A stretch of 64,000 nt of DNA from Tyzzerella sp. An114 (GCF_002161055.1 NZ_NFLT01000003.1:1-64000), one strand, 5' to 3'. Positions 37,004 through 45,900 are shown, numbered from the stretch's first letter. Notes: generated by a model not told the origin, from the letters alone. Made by a program: numbers and translations.

Positions 37004-37036
37004 ATGGGGTTGCCTTATGGTAACCTCATTTTTTTA
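37004..37036 (+). terminator. Intrinsic terminator after khpA
   Basis: An 11-bp stem (37004-37014 with 37019-37029, two G-U pairs) and a TTAT loop, followed by seven or more T's. It separates ylxM-ffh-rpsP-khpA from rimM-trmD. Confidence 0.78.
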
Positions 37037-37080
37037 TTTATTTTTATTTGTTTTACTATTATTGATTAGAGGTGAATATA

Positions 37081-37590
37081 TTGGATAAATATTTTGAGAT
37101 AGGAAAAATTACAGGTACTCATGGTATTAAGGGCACATTCAGAGTTTTCCCTACAACAGAACAGCCAGAAAGATTTGAACTTTTAAAAGAGATAACTGTT
37201 GAAAATAGAGGTAAAATTGAAGTTTTCCATATACAGAAAATAGCTTACCATAAAAAATTTGTTCTTGTTACAGTTAAAGAGATTAATGATATAAATGTAG
37301 CAGAGACATATAAAAATGCTACAATATTAATTCCAGAGGAACAAGCTATTCCTCTTGAGGACAATGAATATTATACAAGAGACCTTTACGACATGGAAGT
37401 ATATACAGACGAAGGAGAATTTTTGGGAATATTATCTGAAATATATGAGACAGGTGCTAATGATGTTTACGGTGTGAGAAAAGAGGGAGAAAAAGAACTC
37501 CTTATACCTGCTATAAAAGATTGTATTTTAAATGTAGATACTGAAAATAATAAAATGACAGTTAAACTTTTAGAAGGGTTGAGAAACTGA
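37081..37590 (+). CDS. rimM: Ribosome maturation factor RimM
   Basis: About 169 residues that assist 30S head assembly near S19. The N-terminal RimM domain (FEIGKITGTHGIKGTFRVFP) and the C-terminal PRC-barrel (YYTRDLYDMEVYTDEGEFLG, GANDVYGV, LLIPAIKDCI) are both present. The GTG at 37072 lies inside the AGAGGTG ribosome site, so the TTG at 37081 is the likely start. Its TGA overlaps the trmD ATG by one base. Confidence 0.93.
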   Translation: MDKYFEIGKITGTHGIKGTFRVFPTTEQPERFELLKEITVENRGKIEVFHIQKIAYHKKFVLVTVKEINDINVAETYKNATILIPEEQAIPLEDNEYYTRDLYDMEVYTDEGEFLGILSEIYETGANDVYGVRKEGEKELLIPAIKDCILNVDTENNKMTVKLLEGLRN

Positions 37591-38333
37591 TGAATTTCTT
37601 TGTTTTAACACTTTTTCCTGAAATGATAACAGATACTCTTTCTCATAGTATAACAGGAAGAGCTATAAAAGATGGCAAAATAAATATTGAGGCTGTAAAT
37701 ATACGTGATTTTTCAAAAAATAAACAGAAACACGTTGACGATTATCCTTATGGCGGTGGTGCTGGAATGGTTATGCAGCCACAGCCTGTGTATGATGCTT
37801 ATAAGAGTATTGAACAAAAGGCGGGGAAAAATACTCGTGTTGTGTATATGACACCCCAGGGAAAAACTTTTAATCAGAAAATGGCTGAGGATTTTTCTAA
37901 GGAAGAAAATATAATATTTTTGTGTGGTCACTATGAGGGCATTGATGAGAGAGTTATAGAGGAGATTGTGACAGATGAGGTTTCTATTGGTGATTTTGTT
38001 CTTACTGGTGGAGAACTTGCTTCTATTATGATGATTGATGCTATATCTCGTCTTGTTCCTGGTGTTTTGGGAAAAGAGGAGTCCTTCCAAGATGAGAGTT
38101 TTTCAGATAATCTTTTGGAGTATCCTCAATATACAAGACCTGCTGAATTTATGGGTAAAAAAGTTCCTGATGTTCTTTTATCCGGTCATCATGGTAATAT
38201 TGCCAAATGGAGGAGGGAACAGTCTATTATAAGAACAATAGAAAAACGTCCTGACCTTATTAAAAATGCTGAACTTTCAAAAAAAGATATTAAGTTTATA
38301 GAAAAGATTGGAAAGAGTGATATAATAAAATAA
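37590..38333 (+). CDS. trmD: tRNA (guanine-N1)-methyltransferase
   Basis: A 247-residue SPOUT enzyme that methylates G37 of tRNAs using SAM, protecting the reading frame. The family motifs NFFVLTLFPEM, DDYPYGGGAGMVMQ, LCGHYEGIDERV, IGDFVLTGGE and LEYPQYTRP are complete, with the trefoil-knot SAM region intact. In most Firmicutes rplS follows; here a small Cys-repeat gene does. Confidence 0.96.
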   Translation: MNFFVLTLFPEMITDTLSHSITGRAIKDGKINIEAVNIRDFSKNKQKHVDDYPYGGGAGMVMQPQPVYDAYKSIEQKAGKNTRVVYMTPQGKTFNQKMAEDFSKEENIIFLCGHYEGIDERVIEEIVTDEVSIGDFVLTGGELASIMMIDAISRLVPGVLGKEESFQDESFSDNLLEYPQYTRPAEFMGKKVPDVLLSGHHGNIAKWRREQSIIRTIEKRPDLIKNAELSKKDIKFIEKIGKSDIIK

Positions 38334-38346
38334 AGGAGGTGTTTAT

Positions 38347-38655
38347 ATGAAAAGTATTTTATCAAAAATTATTGCTGTATCAGCTGTTACATTAATAATA
38401 GGTAGTACTGTTTACGGTCAGTGTGTTAGAGAGTATAAAAATAACTGTGTAAATAATGGTATTTGTCAGTATGAAAATTGTGTAAATGACGGAGTTTGTC
38501 AGTATGATGGAATATGCCAGTATGAAAATTGTGTAAATGATGGTGTATGTCAGTATAATAATGATGGAGTACGTCAGCATAAAAATTGTACAAATATAAA
38601 TGTTACAGCTCAAAAAGGAGCAGGATATCAGCAAGGAAGACATCATAATAGATAA
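38347..38655 (+). CDS. Small secreted protein with Cys-rich tandem repeats
   Basis: A 102-residue protein of unknown function. A signal peptide (about 1-25, ending STVYG) is followed by repeats of C-V-N-D-G-V-C-Q-Y type with alternating ENC and DGIC. The underlying DNA repeats with a 51-bp period (copies from 38467 and 38518). The tail is His/Gly/Gln-rich and ends HHNR. The many Cys could form disulfides or bind metal. It sits 13 bases after trmD behind an AAGGAGG site, in the place of rplS, and is followed by a terminator. Confidence 0.65.
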   Translation: MKSILSKIIAVSAVTLIIGSTVYGQCVREYKNNCVNNGICQYENCVNDGVCQYDGICQYENCVNDGVCQYNNDGVRQHKNCTNINVTAQKGAGYQQGRHHNR

Positions 38656-38658
38656 AAT

Positions 38659-38693
38659 AAAAAAGGATAAGACTTTTGTCTTATCCTTTTTTT
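38659..38693. terminator. Bidirectional intrinsic terminator
   Basis: A perfect 13-bp stem (38661-38673 with 38678-38690), TTTT loop, A's before and T's after. It ends the trmD transcript and, from the other side, the helicase gene. Confidence 0.88.
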
Positions 38694-38695
38694 AA

Positions 38696-40309
38696 TTATT
38701 TTTTGCCTTTTGATTTTTTAGCTATTTCAATATTTATTTTTTTACCTTTTATTTTGTTGTTTTTCATACCCTTTATAATATCTTTTGCATATTCGTGAGG
38801 TACATCAACAAAAGTGTAATCGTCATAAATATCTATTGCACCTATAACTTTTCCTGGAACTCCAGTTTCTCCAGCTATTGCTCCAAGTATGTCTTTTGTA
38901 CGTATTTTCTGTTTTTTACCTGCATTTATGAAAAGTCTTACTGTTTTTTCACCACTGTCGCCGTAAGCATCACAGCCGTCAAAATTTATATCATCAATGG
39001 CATCAAGAGAGTCTCCACCGAAGTCTGAAAGGTTCATTTTCATCAAAGCTGCTGCAATATCTATTGCTGCAAAGTCATCTGAAATCATATTTTCAACAAT
39101 ATTGATATATTTTGACAAATGACCTTCTTCAATAGTTGTTTTTATCTGTTCTATGAAATTGTTTGTTTTTGCTTCCTCAATGTCTGTGAGAGTAGGAAGT
39201 TTCTGCTGTATAATTTTTGTTTTTGTATACTTCATTATATCACGAAGTTTGTATATTTCTTTTCCTACACAGAATGTAAAGGCACGTCCTGTTCTTCCTG
39301 CACGTCCTGTACGTCCTATACGATGAACATAATATTCTTCATCTTGTGGTATATCATAGTTTATAACCATGTCAATATCATCAACGTCAATTCCCCTTGC
39401 AGCAACGTCTGTTGCAACAAGTATTTCTATTGTACCGTTTCTGAATTTTTTCATTACCATATCACGCTGAGGCTGTTTTAGGTCACCATGGAGACCTTCT
39501 GCAAAATATCCTCGTCCCTGTAAAAGCTCTACAACCTCATCAACACGTTTTTTAGTGTTACAGAATACAAGGGCAAGTTTTGGATTATACATATCCATAA
39601 GACGTGTCAAAGCGTCAAGTTTTGTTTTCTCTTTAACATCAAAATAAATCTGGTCTATACTTGGAACTGTAAGCTCTTTTCTTATTACTTTTATATACTC
39701 AGGCTCTGTCAAAAATCTCTTTGTAATATCAAGTATCTCTTTTGAGAGTGTGGCAGAGAAAAGAACTGTTTGTCTTTCTGGTGGGATTTTAATAAGTATT
39801 GTTTCAATGTCCTCTCTAAATCCCATATCAAGCATTTCATCAGCTTCATCAAGTATAACCATTTTTACAGTTTCCATTTTAAGAGTACGGCGTTTCATAT
39901 GATCCATAACTCTTCCTGGTGTTCCTATTATAACTTGAGCACCTTTTTTTAATGCTGTAATCTGTCTATCTATTGGCTGACCACCATATATAGGTACAAC
40001 TCTTATACTGTCTTTGTATTTGAGAAGTTTTCTAAATTCTTCACTTACCTGTATTGCAAGTTCTCTTGTAGGACAAAGTATTACAGCTTGGAGTTTTCTG
40101 TCATCAGGGTCTATCATTTCGAGGCAAGGTATACCAAAAGCGGCTGTTTTTCCTGTTCCTGTCTGGGACTGACCTATAACGTCTTTTCCTTCCATAATAA
40201 CTGATATTGCCTGAGACTGTATTGGTGTTGCCTCCTCAAAACCCATGTCTGCAACAGCACGACATATTTCAGGAGACAAATTCATTTCTTCAAATTTTAA
40301 AGTTTCCAT
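38696..40309 (-). CDS. DEAD-box RNA helicase (DeaD/DbpA type)
   Basis: A 537-residue ATP-dependent RNA helicase. In order: Q motif (FEEMNLSPEICRAV... PIQSQAI), motif I SQTGTGKTAA, PTRELA, TPGRVMDH, DEADEMLDMG, the SAT segment in LFSATLS, and motif VI YVHRIGRTGRAGRTG. A C-terminal DbpA-type RNA-binding domain spans about 460-530 (TVRLFINAGKKQKIRTKDILGAIAG), followed by a Lys-rich tail. Such proteins help ribosome assembly and cold adaptation. It has its own promoter with a leader of about 135 bases containing a dyad at the start site and a hairpin at the ribosome site. Confidence 0.94.
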   Translation of the reverse strand: METLKFEEMNLSPEICRAVADMGFEEATPIQSQAISVIMEGKDVIGQSQTGTGKTAAFGIPCLEMIDPDDRKLQAVILCPTRELAIQVSEEFRKLLKYKDSIRVVPIYGGQPIDRQITALKKGAQVIIGTPGRVMDHMKRRTLKMETVKMVILDEADEMLDMGFREDIETILIKIPPERQTVLFSATLSKEILDITKRFLTEPEYIKVIRKELTVPSIDQIYFDVKEKTKLDALTRLMDMYNPKLALVFCNTKKRVDEVVELLQGRGYFAEGLHGDLKQPQRDMVMKKFRNGTIEILVATDVAARGIDVDDIDMVINYDIPQDEEYYVHRIGRTGRAGRTGRAFTFCVGKEIYKLRDIMKYTKTKIIQQKLPTLTDIEEAKTNNFIEQIKTTIEEGHLSKYINIVENMISDDFAAIDIAAALMKMNLSDFGGDSLDAIDDINFDGCDAYGDSGEKTVRLFINAGKKQKIRTKDILGAIAGETGVPGKVIGAIDIYDDYTFVDVPHEYAKDIIKGMKNNKIKGKKINIEIAKKSKGKK

Positions 40310-40321
40310 TTATATTTTTTC

Positions 40322-40354
40322 CTTTCCGATTTTTAAAAATGCCAAATCGAAAAG
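40322..40354 (-). promoter_or_regulatory. Leader hairpin overlapping the helicase ribosome binding site
   Basis: On the minus-strand RNA, 40354-40344 pairs with 40332-40322 (11 bp, one G-U) around an 11-nt loop. The 3' arm includes most of the AAAGG ribosome site, which is 11 bases from the ATG. Translation could depend on melting of the stem. Confidence 0.4.
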
Positions 40355-40433
40355 CATAATAAACTATTAAACACAAAACACATATATAACGCAAAATATG
40401 CTTTTAAATTCGGCTTTTTGTTATAATCTATTT

Positions 40434-40480
40434 TTAAACAGACTGTTTAATACTATACCATTATTCTCATATTTTTGCAA
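40434..40480 (-). promoter_or_regulatory. Helicase promoter with a palindromic operator at +1
   Basis: On the minus strand, TTGCAA (40475-40480), a 17-bp spacer and the extended -10 TGGTATAGT (core 40452-40457). Directly downstream is the 17-bp perfect palindrome TTAAACAGACTGTTTAA (40434-40450), which would cover the start site. The rest of the 283-bp divergent gap holds AT-rich DNA and the small elements listed here, but no gene. Confidence 0.65.
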
Positions 40481-40546
40481 CAATAATATTATTATTTTCT
40501 GAAATATTTTATAATATTATAAAACAGTATGTATACGAATAGTGGA

Positions 40547-40575
40547 TTGAAAATTTATATTGTTTAATGTATATT
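40547..40575 (+). promoter_or_regulatory. Candidate promoter of the HTH/superoxide-reductase-like gene
   Basis: TTGAAA (40547-40552), 17 bp, TATATT (40570-40575). The start would be only about 11 bases from the ATG, clipping the ribosome site, so an upstream start is also possible. Confidence 0.33.
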
Positions 40576-40592
40576 TTTTTCGAGGTGATTTT

Positions 40593-41180
40593 ATGGACTG
40601 TAAAAAGACCGGAATTTTTATAAAAAAGTTGAGAACTGAAAAGGGAATGACTCAAAGGGATATTGCTGAAAAAATGAATATAAGTCCTAAAACTGTTTCA
40701 AAATGGGAAACTGGAGCAGGCTCTCCTGATATTTCTCTATTAAGAGAGCTTTCTGAGATACTTGGTGTAAATATAAAAGAAATTTTGAAAGGTGATGCTG
40801 ATATAAATGATAGGGAGGAAGGAAATATGAAAAAAACAAAATTTTATGTATGTACTGAGTGTGGTAATATTATAACATCAGCAAATATAGCTGATATATA
40901 TTGTTGCGGTAAAAAACTTGAAAATCTTCAAAGTAAAAAAGCTGAGGATAGTGACCATGATTTTAATATAGAATTTTCTGATGGTGAGTATTATGTAACA
41001 ATGAACCATGAAATGACTAAAAGTCATTATATATCATTTGTTATATATATAACATCTGATAAAATGCAATTTATAAAACTTTATCCTGAACAGGAAATAC
41101 ATTTAAGATTTAAAAAACAAGGTCATGGATATTTTTATGTTTATTGCGTAAATGATGGATTTTTTCATAAATATATATAA
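40593..41180 (+). CDS. XRE-type regulator fused to a desulfoferrodoxin-like domain
   Basis: About 195 residues. Residues 5-65 are an XRE HTH (LRTEKGMTQRDIAEKMNISPKTVSKWETG). Residues 82-112 form a desulforedoxin-type Fe(Cys)4 site with Cys87, Cys90, Cys104 and Cys105. Residues 118-195 resemble superoxide reductase: ligand-like His122, His139 and His145 and Cys185 are present, but the last His (C-x-x-H) is Asp188. It could sense superoxide, oxygen or iron through the metal centres; this is inference. The frame is open to 40560, but the ATG at 40593 follows CGAGGTG. It is divergent from the helicase gene and upstream of the ModE-like gene. Confidence 0.82.
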   Translation: MDCKKTGIFIKKLRTEKGMTQRDIAEKMNISPKTVSKWETGAGSPDISLLRELSEILGVNIKEILKGDADINDREEGNMKKTKFYVCTECGNIITSANIADIYCCGKKLENLQSKKAEDSDHDFNIEFSDGEYYVTMNHEMTKSHYISFVIYITSDKMQFIKLYPEQEIHLRFKKQGHGYFYVYCVNDGFFHKYI

Positions 41181-41185
41181 TTCTG

Positions 41186-41214
41186 TTGATACTCTTGAAT
41201 TTTGGTTATAAAAT
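41186..41214 (+). promoter_or_regulatory. Candidate promoter of the ModE-like gene
   Basis: TTGATA (41186-41191), 17 bp, TAAAAT (41209-41214). The expected start is about 26 bases before the ATG. Confidence 0.5.
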
Positions 41215-41246
41215 TAAATAAACAAAATTTCAGGCGGTGTTTATTT

Positions 41247-41585
41247 ATGAAATATGATGATATGGAAGTTAAAATATCAATAAGAATATTTAAGGGAGAA
41301 AAAGCCTTTGGTCCGGGAATAGCCGAGCTTCTTGAAAATATAGACAGAGATGGCTCTTTGCATAAAGCTGCTAAAAGTATGAATATTGCATATAGTAAGG
41401 CTTGGAAGATACTTAAAGAGTCTGAAAAGGCTTTGGGCTTTGAGTTGGTTTTAGGTAAAAGAGGAGGAGTTTCGGGAGGTGGTTCTCTTTTATCAGATGA
41501 AGGACGAGAAATTCTTTTGAAATACAGAGAATTTGAAAAACGTGTAAAATATGAGACTGAAAAAATATTTAATGATATATTTTGA
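41247..41585 (+). CDS. ModE-type winged-helix regulator (DNA-binding domain only)
   Basis: About 112 residues matching the N-terminal domain of ModE: IFKGEKAFGPGIAELLENID, GSLHKAAKSMNIAYSKAWKILKESEKALGFELV and the G-G-x-x-G-G-G segment GKRGGVSGGGSLL. The molybdate-binding TOBE/MOP domains are missing, as in many clostridial homologues. It may regulate molybdenum uptake or cofactor genes; the molybdenum hydroxylase island begins 11 kb downstream. The ATG at 41247 follows GGCGGTG; the upstream TTG at 41202 lacks a site. A terminator follows. Confidence 0.82.
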   Translation: MKYDDMEVKISIRIFKGEKAFGPGIAELLENIDRDGSLHKAAKSMNIAYSKAWKILKESEKALGFELVLGKRGGVSGGGSLLSDEGREILLKYREFEKRVKYETEKIFNDIF

Positions 41586-41590
41586 AATAT

Positions 41591-41617
41591 ACAGGGTTTT
41601 TACCCTGTTATTTTTTT
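41591..41617 (+). terminator. Intrinsic terminator after the ModE-like gene
   Basis: ACAGGGT (41591-41597) pairs with ACCCTGT (41602-41608) around a TTTT loop, followed by a T-rich run. Confidence 0.75.
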
Positions 41618-41672
41618 GCTATTTTGTAATATAATTTGTTTTTTAATTACATTTTATTATAATTTGGTTGTA

Positions 41673-41723
41673 AGTAACATTTTTATATGGTATTATACTA
41701 TATGAAATTATAAAAATGTTACT
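41673..41723. repeat. Large inverted repeat upstream of the pilus locus
   Basis: Perfect 15-bp arms (41673-41687 and 41709-41723) flank 21 bp. Inner bases form a second near-palindrome centred near 41694. TTGTAA (41668) and TATTAT (41691) at 17 bp spacing could be a promoter inside it. There is no T run, so it is not a normal terminator. The rest of the gap to 41789 is AT-rich with no gene. Confidence 0.55.
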
Positions 41724-41789
41724 AATATAATTATTTTTATTAAAATAATTACATATTTTTATGGAAATATAATTACAGGAGAAGGATTT

Positions 41790-42305
41790 ATGATTGATAA
41801 AGAAGTGCGTAAACTTAGCAGAGCCCAACTTCTTCTTATTATAAGGGAACAGGAAAAAGAGATTTCTGAGTTAAAAGAATATATACAGAAACTTGAAAAA
41901 GATATTGAAAATACGAATATTACAATAAAAGAATGTGGTTCTATTGCAGAAGCATCATTGAAATTAAGTGGTATATTTGAGAAAGCTCAAGAAGTTGCTG
42001 ACCAATATATTATGAGTATTAAAAATATTGAAAATAATATTAAATCTAAATCATTAGAAAATTATAAAAATAAAAATATTATTTTAAATATTGAAAATGA
42101 AAACAAAAATAGTAATAATTTACAAGAAATATCTGATGAATTTATTCCACAATTTGATTTTAATCAAAAACTTGATATAAATAATCAAGACCAATCAATT
42201 AAAGAAAATATATTTTTAAATTCAAATGAAAATCAATCAGAGGATATAGATGAAATCCAAAAATGGCTCAGAGAATATGAGCTTAAAAATAATTTAAAAT
42301 GGTAA
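41790..42305 (+). CDS. Coiled-coil protein of unknown function at the head of the pilus locus
   Basis: A 171-residue cytoplasmic protein. The first 55 residues start RKLSRAQLLLIIREQEKEI and form a coiled coil. A segment IKECGSIAEASLKLSGIFEKAQEVADQYI follows; from memory it recurs in clostridial proteins encoded beside signal peptidase and pilin genes. The second half is Asn/Lys-rich, AT-driven and probably disordered, and the last 15 residues form an amphipathic helix. There is no signal peptide. It lies 41 bases before lepB and may be co-transcribed. The function is unknown. Confidence 0.65.
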   Translation: MIDKEVRKLSRAQLLLIIREQEKEISELKEYIQKLEKDIENTNITIKECGSIAEASLKLSGIFEKAQEVADQYIMSIKNIENNIKSKSLENYKNKNIILNIENENKNSNNLQEISDEFIPQFDFNQKLDINNQDQSIKENIFLNSNENQSEDIDEIQKWLREYELKNNLKW

Positions 42306-42346
42306 ATGTAATTTTATATAGTTCAGAAAGATAAAAGGTAACTTTA

Positions 42347-42946
42347 ATGAAAAAAAATGACATAGAAAATAAAAAGTTTTCTGATAGGCCAACTATTGAA
42401 CAGATAGACAAAGAGCTTGAAAGGCTTGAATATAGAAAAGCCTATGGAAAAGCAATGAGAGGAACTATATGGGTTCTTATTGTTGTGGCAGCATTAGCAA
42501 TAATATTTTCAACCTTTTTCTTTTCGGTTTTAAAAATACAAGGCAATAGTATGACACCTTCTTTAAATGAAGATGAAATGGTTGTTGCAATAAAAACAAA
42601 TGATTTTGAAAGTGGTGATATTATAGCCTTTTATTTTAATAATAAAATACTTTTAAAAAGAGCCATAGGTTCACCGGGGGAATGGGTTGATATAGCTGAA
42701 GATGGAACTGTTTATATAGATAATGAAGAAATTTTGGAACCTTATGTTAAAGATAAAACAAAAGGTGAATGTACCACAAATTTTCCTTATCAAGTTCCGG
42801 ATAATAGGTGGTTTGTTTTGGGAGACCACCGTTCAACTTCTGTTGACAGTCGTTCTGATGTTATTGGAACTGTGTCAAGTGAGCAAGTTATAGGAAAGGT
42901 GGTTTTTAGGATATGGCCTTTTTCAAATTTTGGGTTTGTTAAATAA
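42347..42946 (+). CDS. lepB: Signal peptidase I
   Basis: A 199-residue type I signal peptidase. One N-terminal membrane helix (about residues 40-62) is followed by the catalytic domain with nucleophile Ser68 in GNSMTPSL, general-base Lys104 in LLKRAIGSPGEWVDI and the GDHRSTSVDSR box. Its place directly upstream of pilin genes suggests it is dedicated to the pilin precursors, as in other Gram-positive pilus islands. The tip pilin gene starts 29 bases later. Confidence 0.93.
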   Translation: MKKNDIENKKFSDRPTIEQIDKELERLEYRKAYGKAMRGTIWVLIVVAALAIIFSTFFFSVLKIQGNSMTPSLNEDEMVVAIKTNDFESGDIIAFYFNNKILLKRAIGSPGEWVDIAEDGTVYIDNEEILEPYVKDKTKGECTTNFPYQVPDNRWFVLGDHRSTSVDSRSDVIGTVSSEQVIGKVVFRIWPFSNFGFVK

Positions 42947-42975
42947 ATTATAATTACAGGGGCAGGTGGCATATT

Positions 42976-45900
42976 TTGAATTGGAATTTGGATAAAATGG
43001 TAAAACAACTTTATAATACTAAAATTAAGCGAAGGAGAAAATTTGCTCTTTTGTCTTTACTATCTTTTATAGTTTTGGCATCAACTTTTTATGTTCTTGC
43101 TTTTCCAGCTATAACAGCAGAAAAACCTAAATGTGGTATTGAGGAACATATACATACAGGTCAATGCTATGAGAGAGTTTTGAAATGTAATAATCCCGAC
43201 CATTTAGAAGCAGGAAGTATTATATGTGAACATGAAGGTGTTGTCATACATACCCATGATTCTAATTGTTATAATGATAATGGAGAACTTATATGTAACC
43301 TTGATGAGGTTTCTGAACATATTCATGATGATAGTTGTTTTGCTGAGGAAAAAGAGCTTGTATGTGATATTGAAGAAAGTTTGGCTCATGTTCATGATGA
43401 TAGCTGTTATGCAGAGGATAAAGTTCTCACTTGTACAGAAGATGAGTCGGAAGGTCATAGCCATGATGACAGTTGTTATGATGAAGAAGGAAATGTTATT
43501 TGTGGCATGGATGAGTCGGAAGGTCATAGTCATGATGAAAATTGTTATACAACAGAAAAAGTTATTGTATGTCAAGAGGATACAGAAATAGAAGGTCATG
43601 TTCATGATGACAGTTGTTATAATACAAAACTTGTTCCTGTATGTGGACAAGATGAAATATTTGAACATAAACATACAGATGAATGTTATTTAGATGGTGA
43701 ATTAAATTGTGGTCATATTGAAGCCGTAAAACATCAACATGACAGCTCTTGTTTTGTTCCTGAAAAATCAATTGAAGGAGAAGTTGGACAAATAACTACA
43801 CCTTCTGGTCATACAGATGAATGTTATGAAACAAAACTTATATGTGATAAAGAAGAACATACTCATACAGATGAGTGTTATGACGAAGAAGTAGCCGGCG
43901 GTGGCGGTGGTGGTAGACCTGATGAGGAAAGACCATCTTTAGGAGACTATGATTTTGAAAATGATATGGAAAATCATGAAGAAGATGAAAGTTTTGCCCT
44001 TGCCTATAAACCTTCTTTTGATGAGGAACAATCCCTTGTAAATAAAGGTGTTTCAATGTTAATGAGTTTTATGGCTAAAAATTCTCCTGAGGGTGCTGAC
44101 ATAGCAAAGGATTTTACAGATTGGATTACAGATGTAAAAATACAGAAAAAAGATGGAGATACTTGGATTGATGCTACTGATATATATTTTGGGGATATTG
44201 TACGTTGTATTATAGAGTATAAAGTACCTAAAGATGAAGTTACTGTTGAAAATCCTTATATAAAATATCAGATACCAGAGGGACTTATTCCTAATGCTGA
44301 TATGGAGGGAAAAGTTTTAAGCTATGACAGTTCATTTAATCCTATTGAGGTTGGAAACTATTGGATAACAGATGACGGACTTATACTTATAAAATTCTAT
44401 GATGCTTTTATAAAAGATGGTGAAAGTTTCAGAGGAGATGTAAGTTTCCAAGGTAAAATGGAAAAAGAAGATGGTGAAGGTGGATATGAAATAGATTTTG
44501 GCTTTGACGGTGAAGCTGTAAATGTAGGCCCTAAACCTGTTAAAAAGGATTTCACAGTTTCAAAAAGTGGTGTTCAAGGTGAAAATAATACTGTGAATTA
44601 TACTGTCACAATAAGCTCTGAAAATGGTACAAATGATAGTATAAATATTACAGATACATTTAGTTTTGGAAAATTAGGTATATCATATAATGATGGAAGT
44701 TTTCAGATAATAAAAACAAATGCTTATGGTGTTACAGAAAATGTTACTGGATTATATACTGTAACAATAAATCCTCCACAGGATAAAATATCATCAGGTT
44801 CATTCACTATCAATGGACTTGCACCTTTAGAAGCTGGTGAAAAATACGATATAAAATATACAATAACACATACTCCTGTAAGTGAAAGTGGCGAAGGTAA
44901 CGGAGAGATTATAATAAAAAATACTGCCTCTGTAACAAGTGGAGAGGATACAAGAGAAGCTGTTTTTGAATTCTTTTTAAGTAAAAAGATGATTGAAAAA
45001 ACAGGTTATCAGGATATGAAGAACAATTCTATTGTTTGGATAATAGATATAAATAAAGATTTAAGAGACATAAGTGGTTATACTGTATATGACCATCTTC
45101 CAGAAGGTCTCTATGTTACAGGAGATATTGAGATAAAGAATAATAGCGATAATACTTCTGTTACTATAAAAGAATTTCCTTATACTTTCCCAGAAGGCTC
45201 TAATGACTGGTATACAGTAACATTCAGAACTGCTGTGTCTGATGATATACCACAGGGAGCTTATAAGGAATATACAAATAAAGCTGAACTTATAAAGGAT
45301 AATGACACATATTCTTCTGATTATACTGTAAAGTATAATAATAACAGTGGTCTTAAAAAAGAATTTTTGGGAAATTACAAACCTATATATGATGGTTGGG
45401 GAACTGAAAGCGGAGAAGAATATCAGTGGAAAACAACAATATATCTTCCTGAAAATGGTATAACAAAGGATACAAAATTTGAGTATACCGACACAATGGG
45501 AGAATACCTTTGGACAAAAGCTGATGAAAGTATAAATATGCTTGATATTAAAAAAGTTACAAGTGACGGAAGGTCTGTATCATTAAAATCAAATGAATAT
45601 TCTGTTGAATATTATGATGCCAAGGGTAATATTTGTAAATCTGAAGAAGATGATGTTAAGAGCTTTAAAGTTATATTTAAAACTGATATTGATAACTCTT
45701 TTGAAAGAATTGAGCTTACATATTATACATATGCTGATTATTCTGAAATACCAGAAGGTGAAAACTTTACATTTGTAAATAAGGGTAATGTTGTTATAGG
45801 TGAAAATACTCATAATGTTGAGAGCACTCACGATTATGAAAAAATAGCCCCTGTAAAGAAAGTTCCTGGATATGTTGATGAAAACGGAGATATTCAATAT

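Noticed and set aside
43204-43674. Met/Ile/Phe-rich frame opposite the His-Cys repeats
   Set aside because: It mirrors the repetitive coding strand (CAT read as ATG), which explains its odd composition.
43141-43893. Repeat array that might be taken for a CRISPR
   Set aside because: The repeats are coding, degenerate, in frame and adjacent without unique spacers; there are no cas genes.
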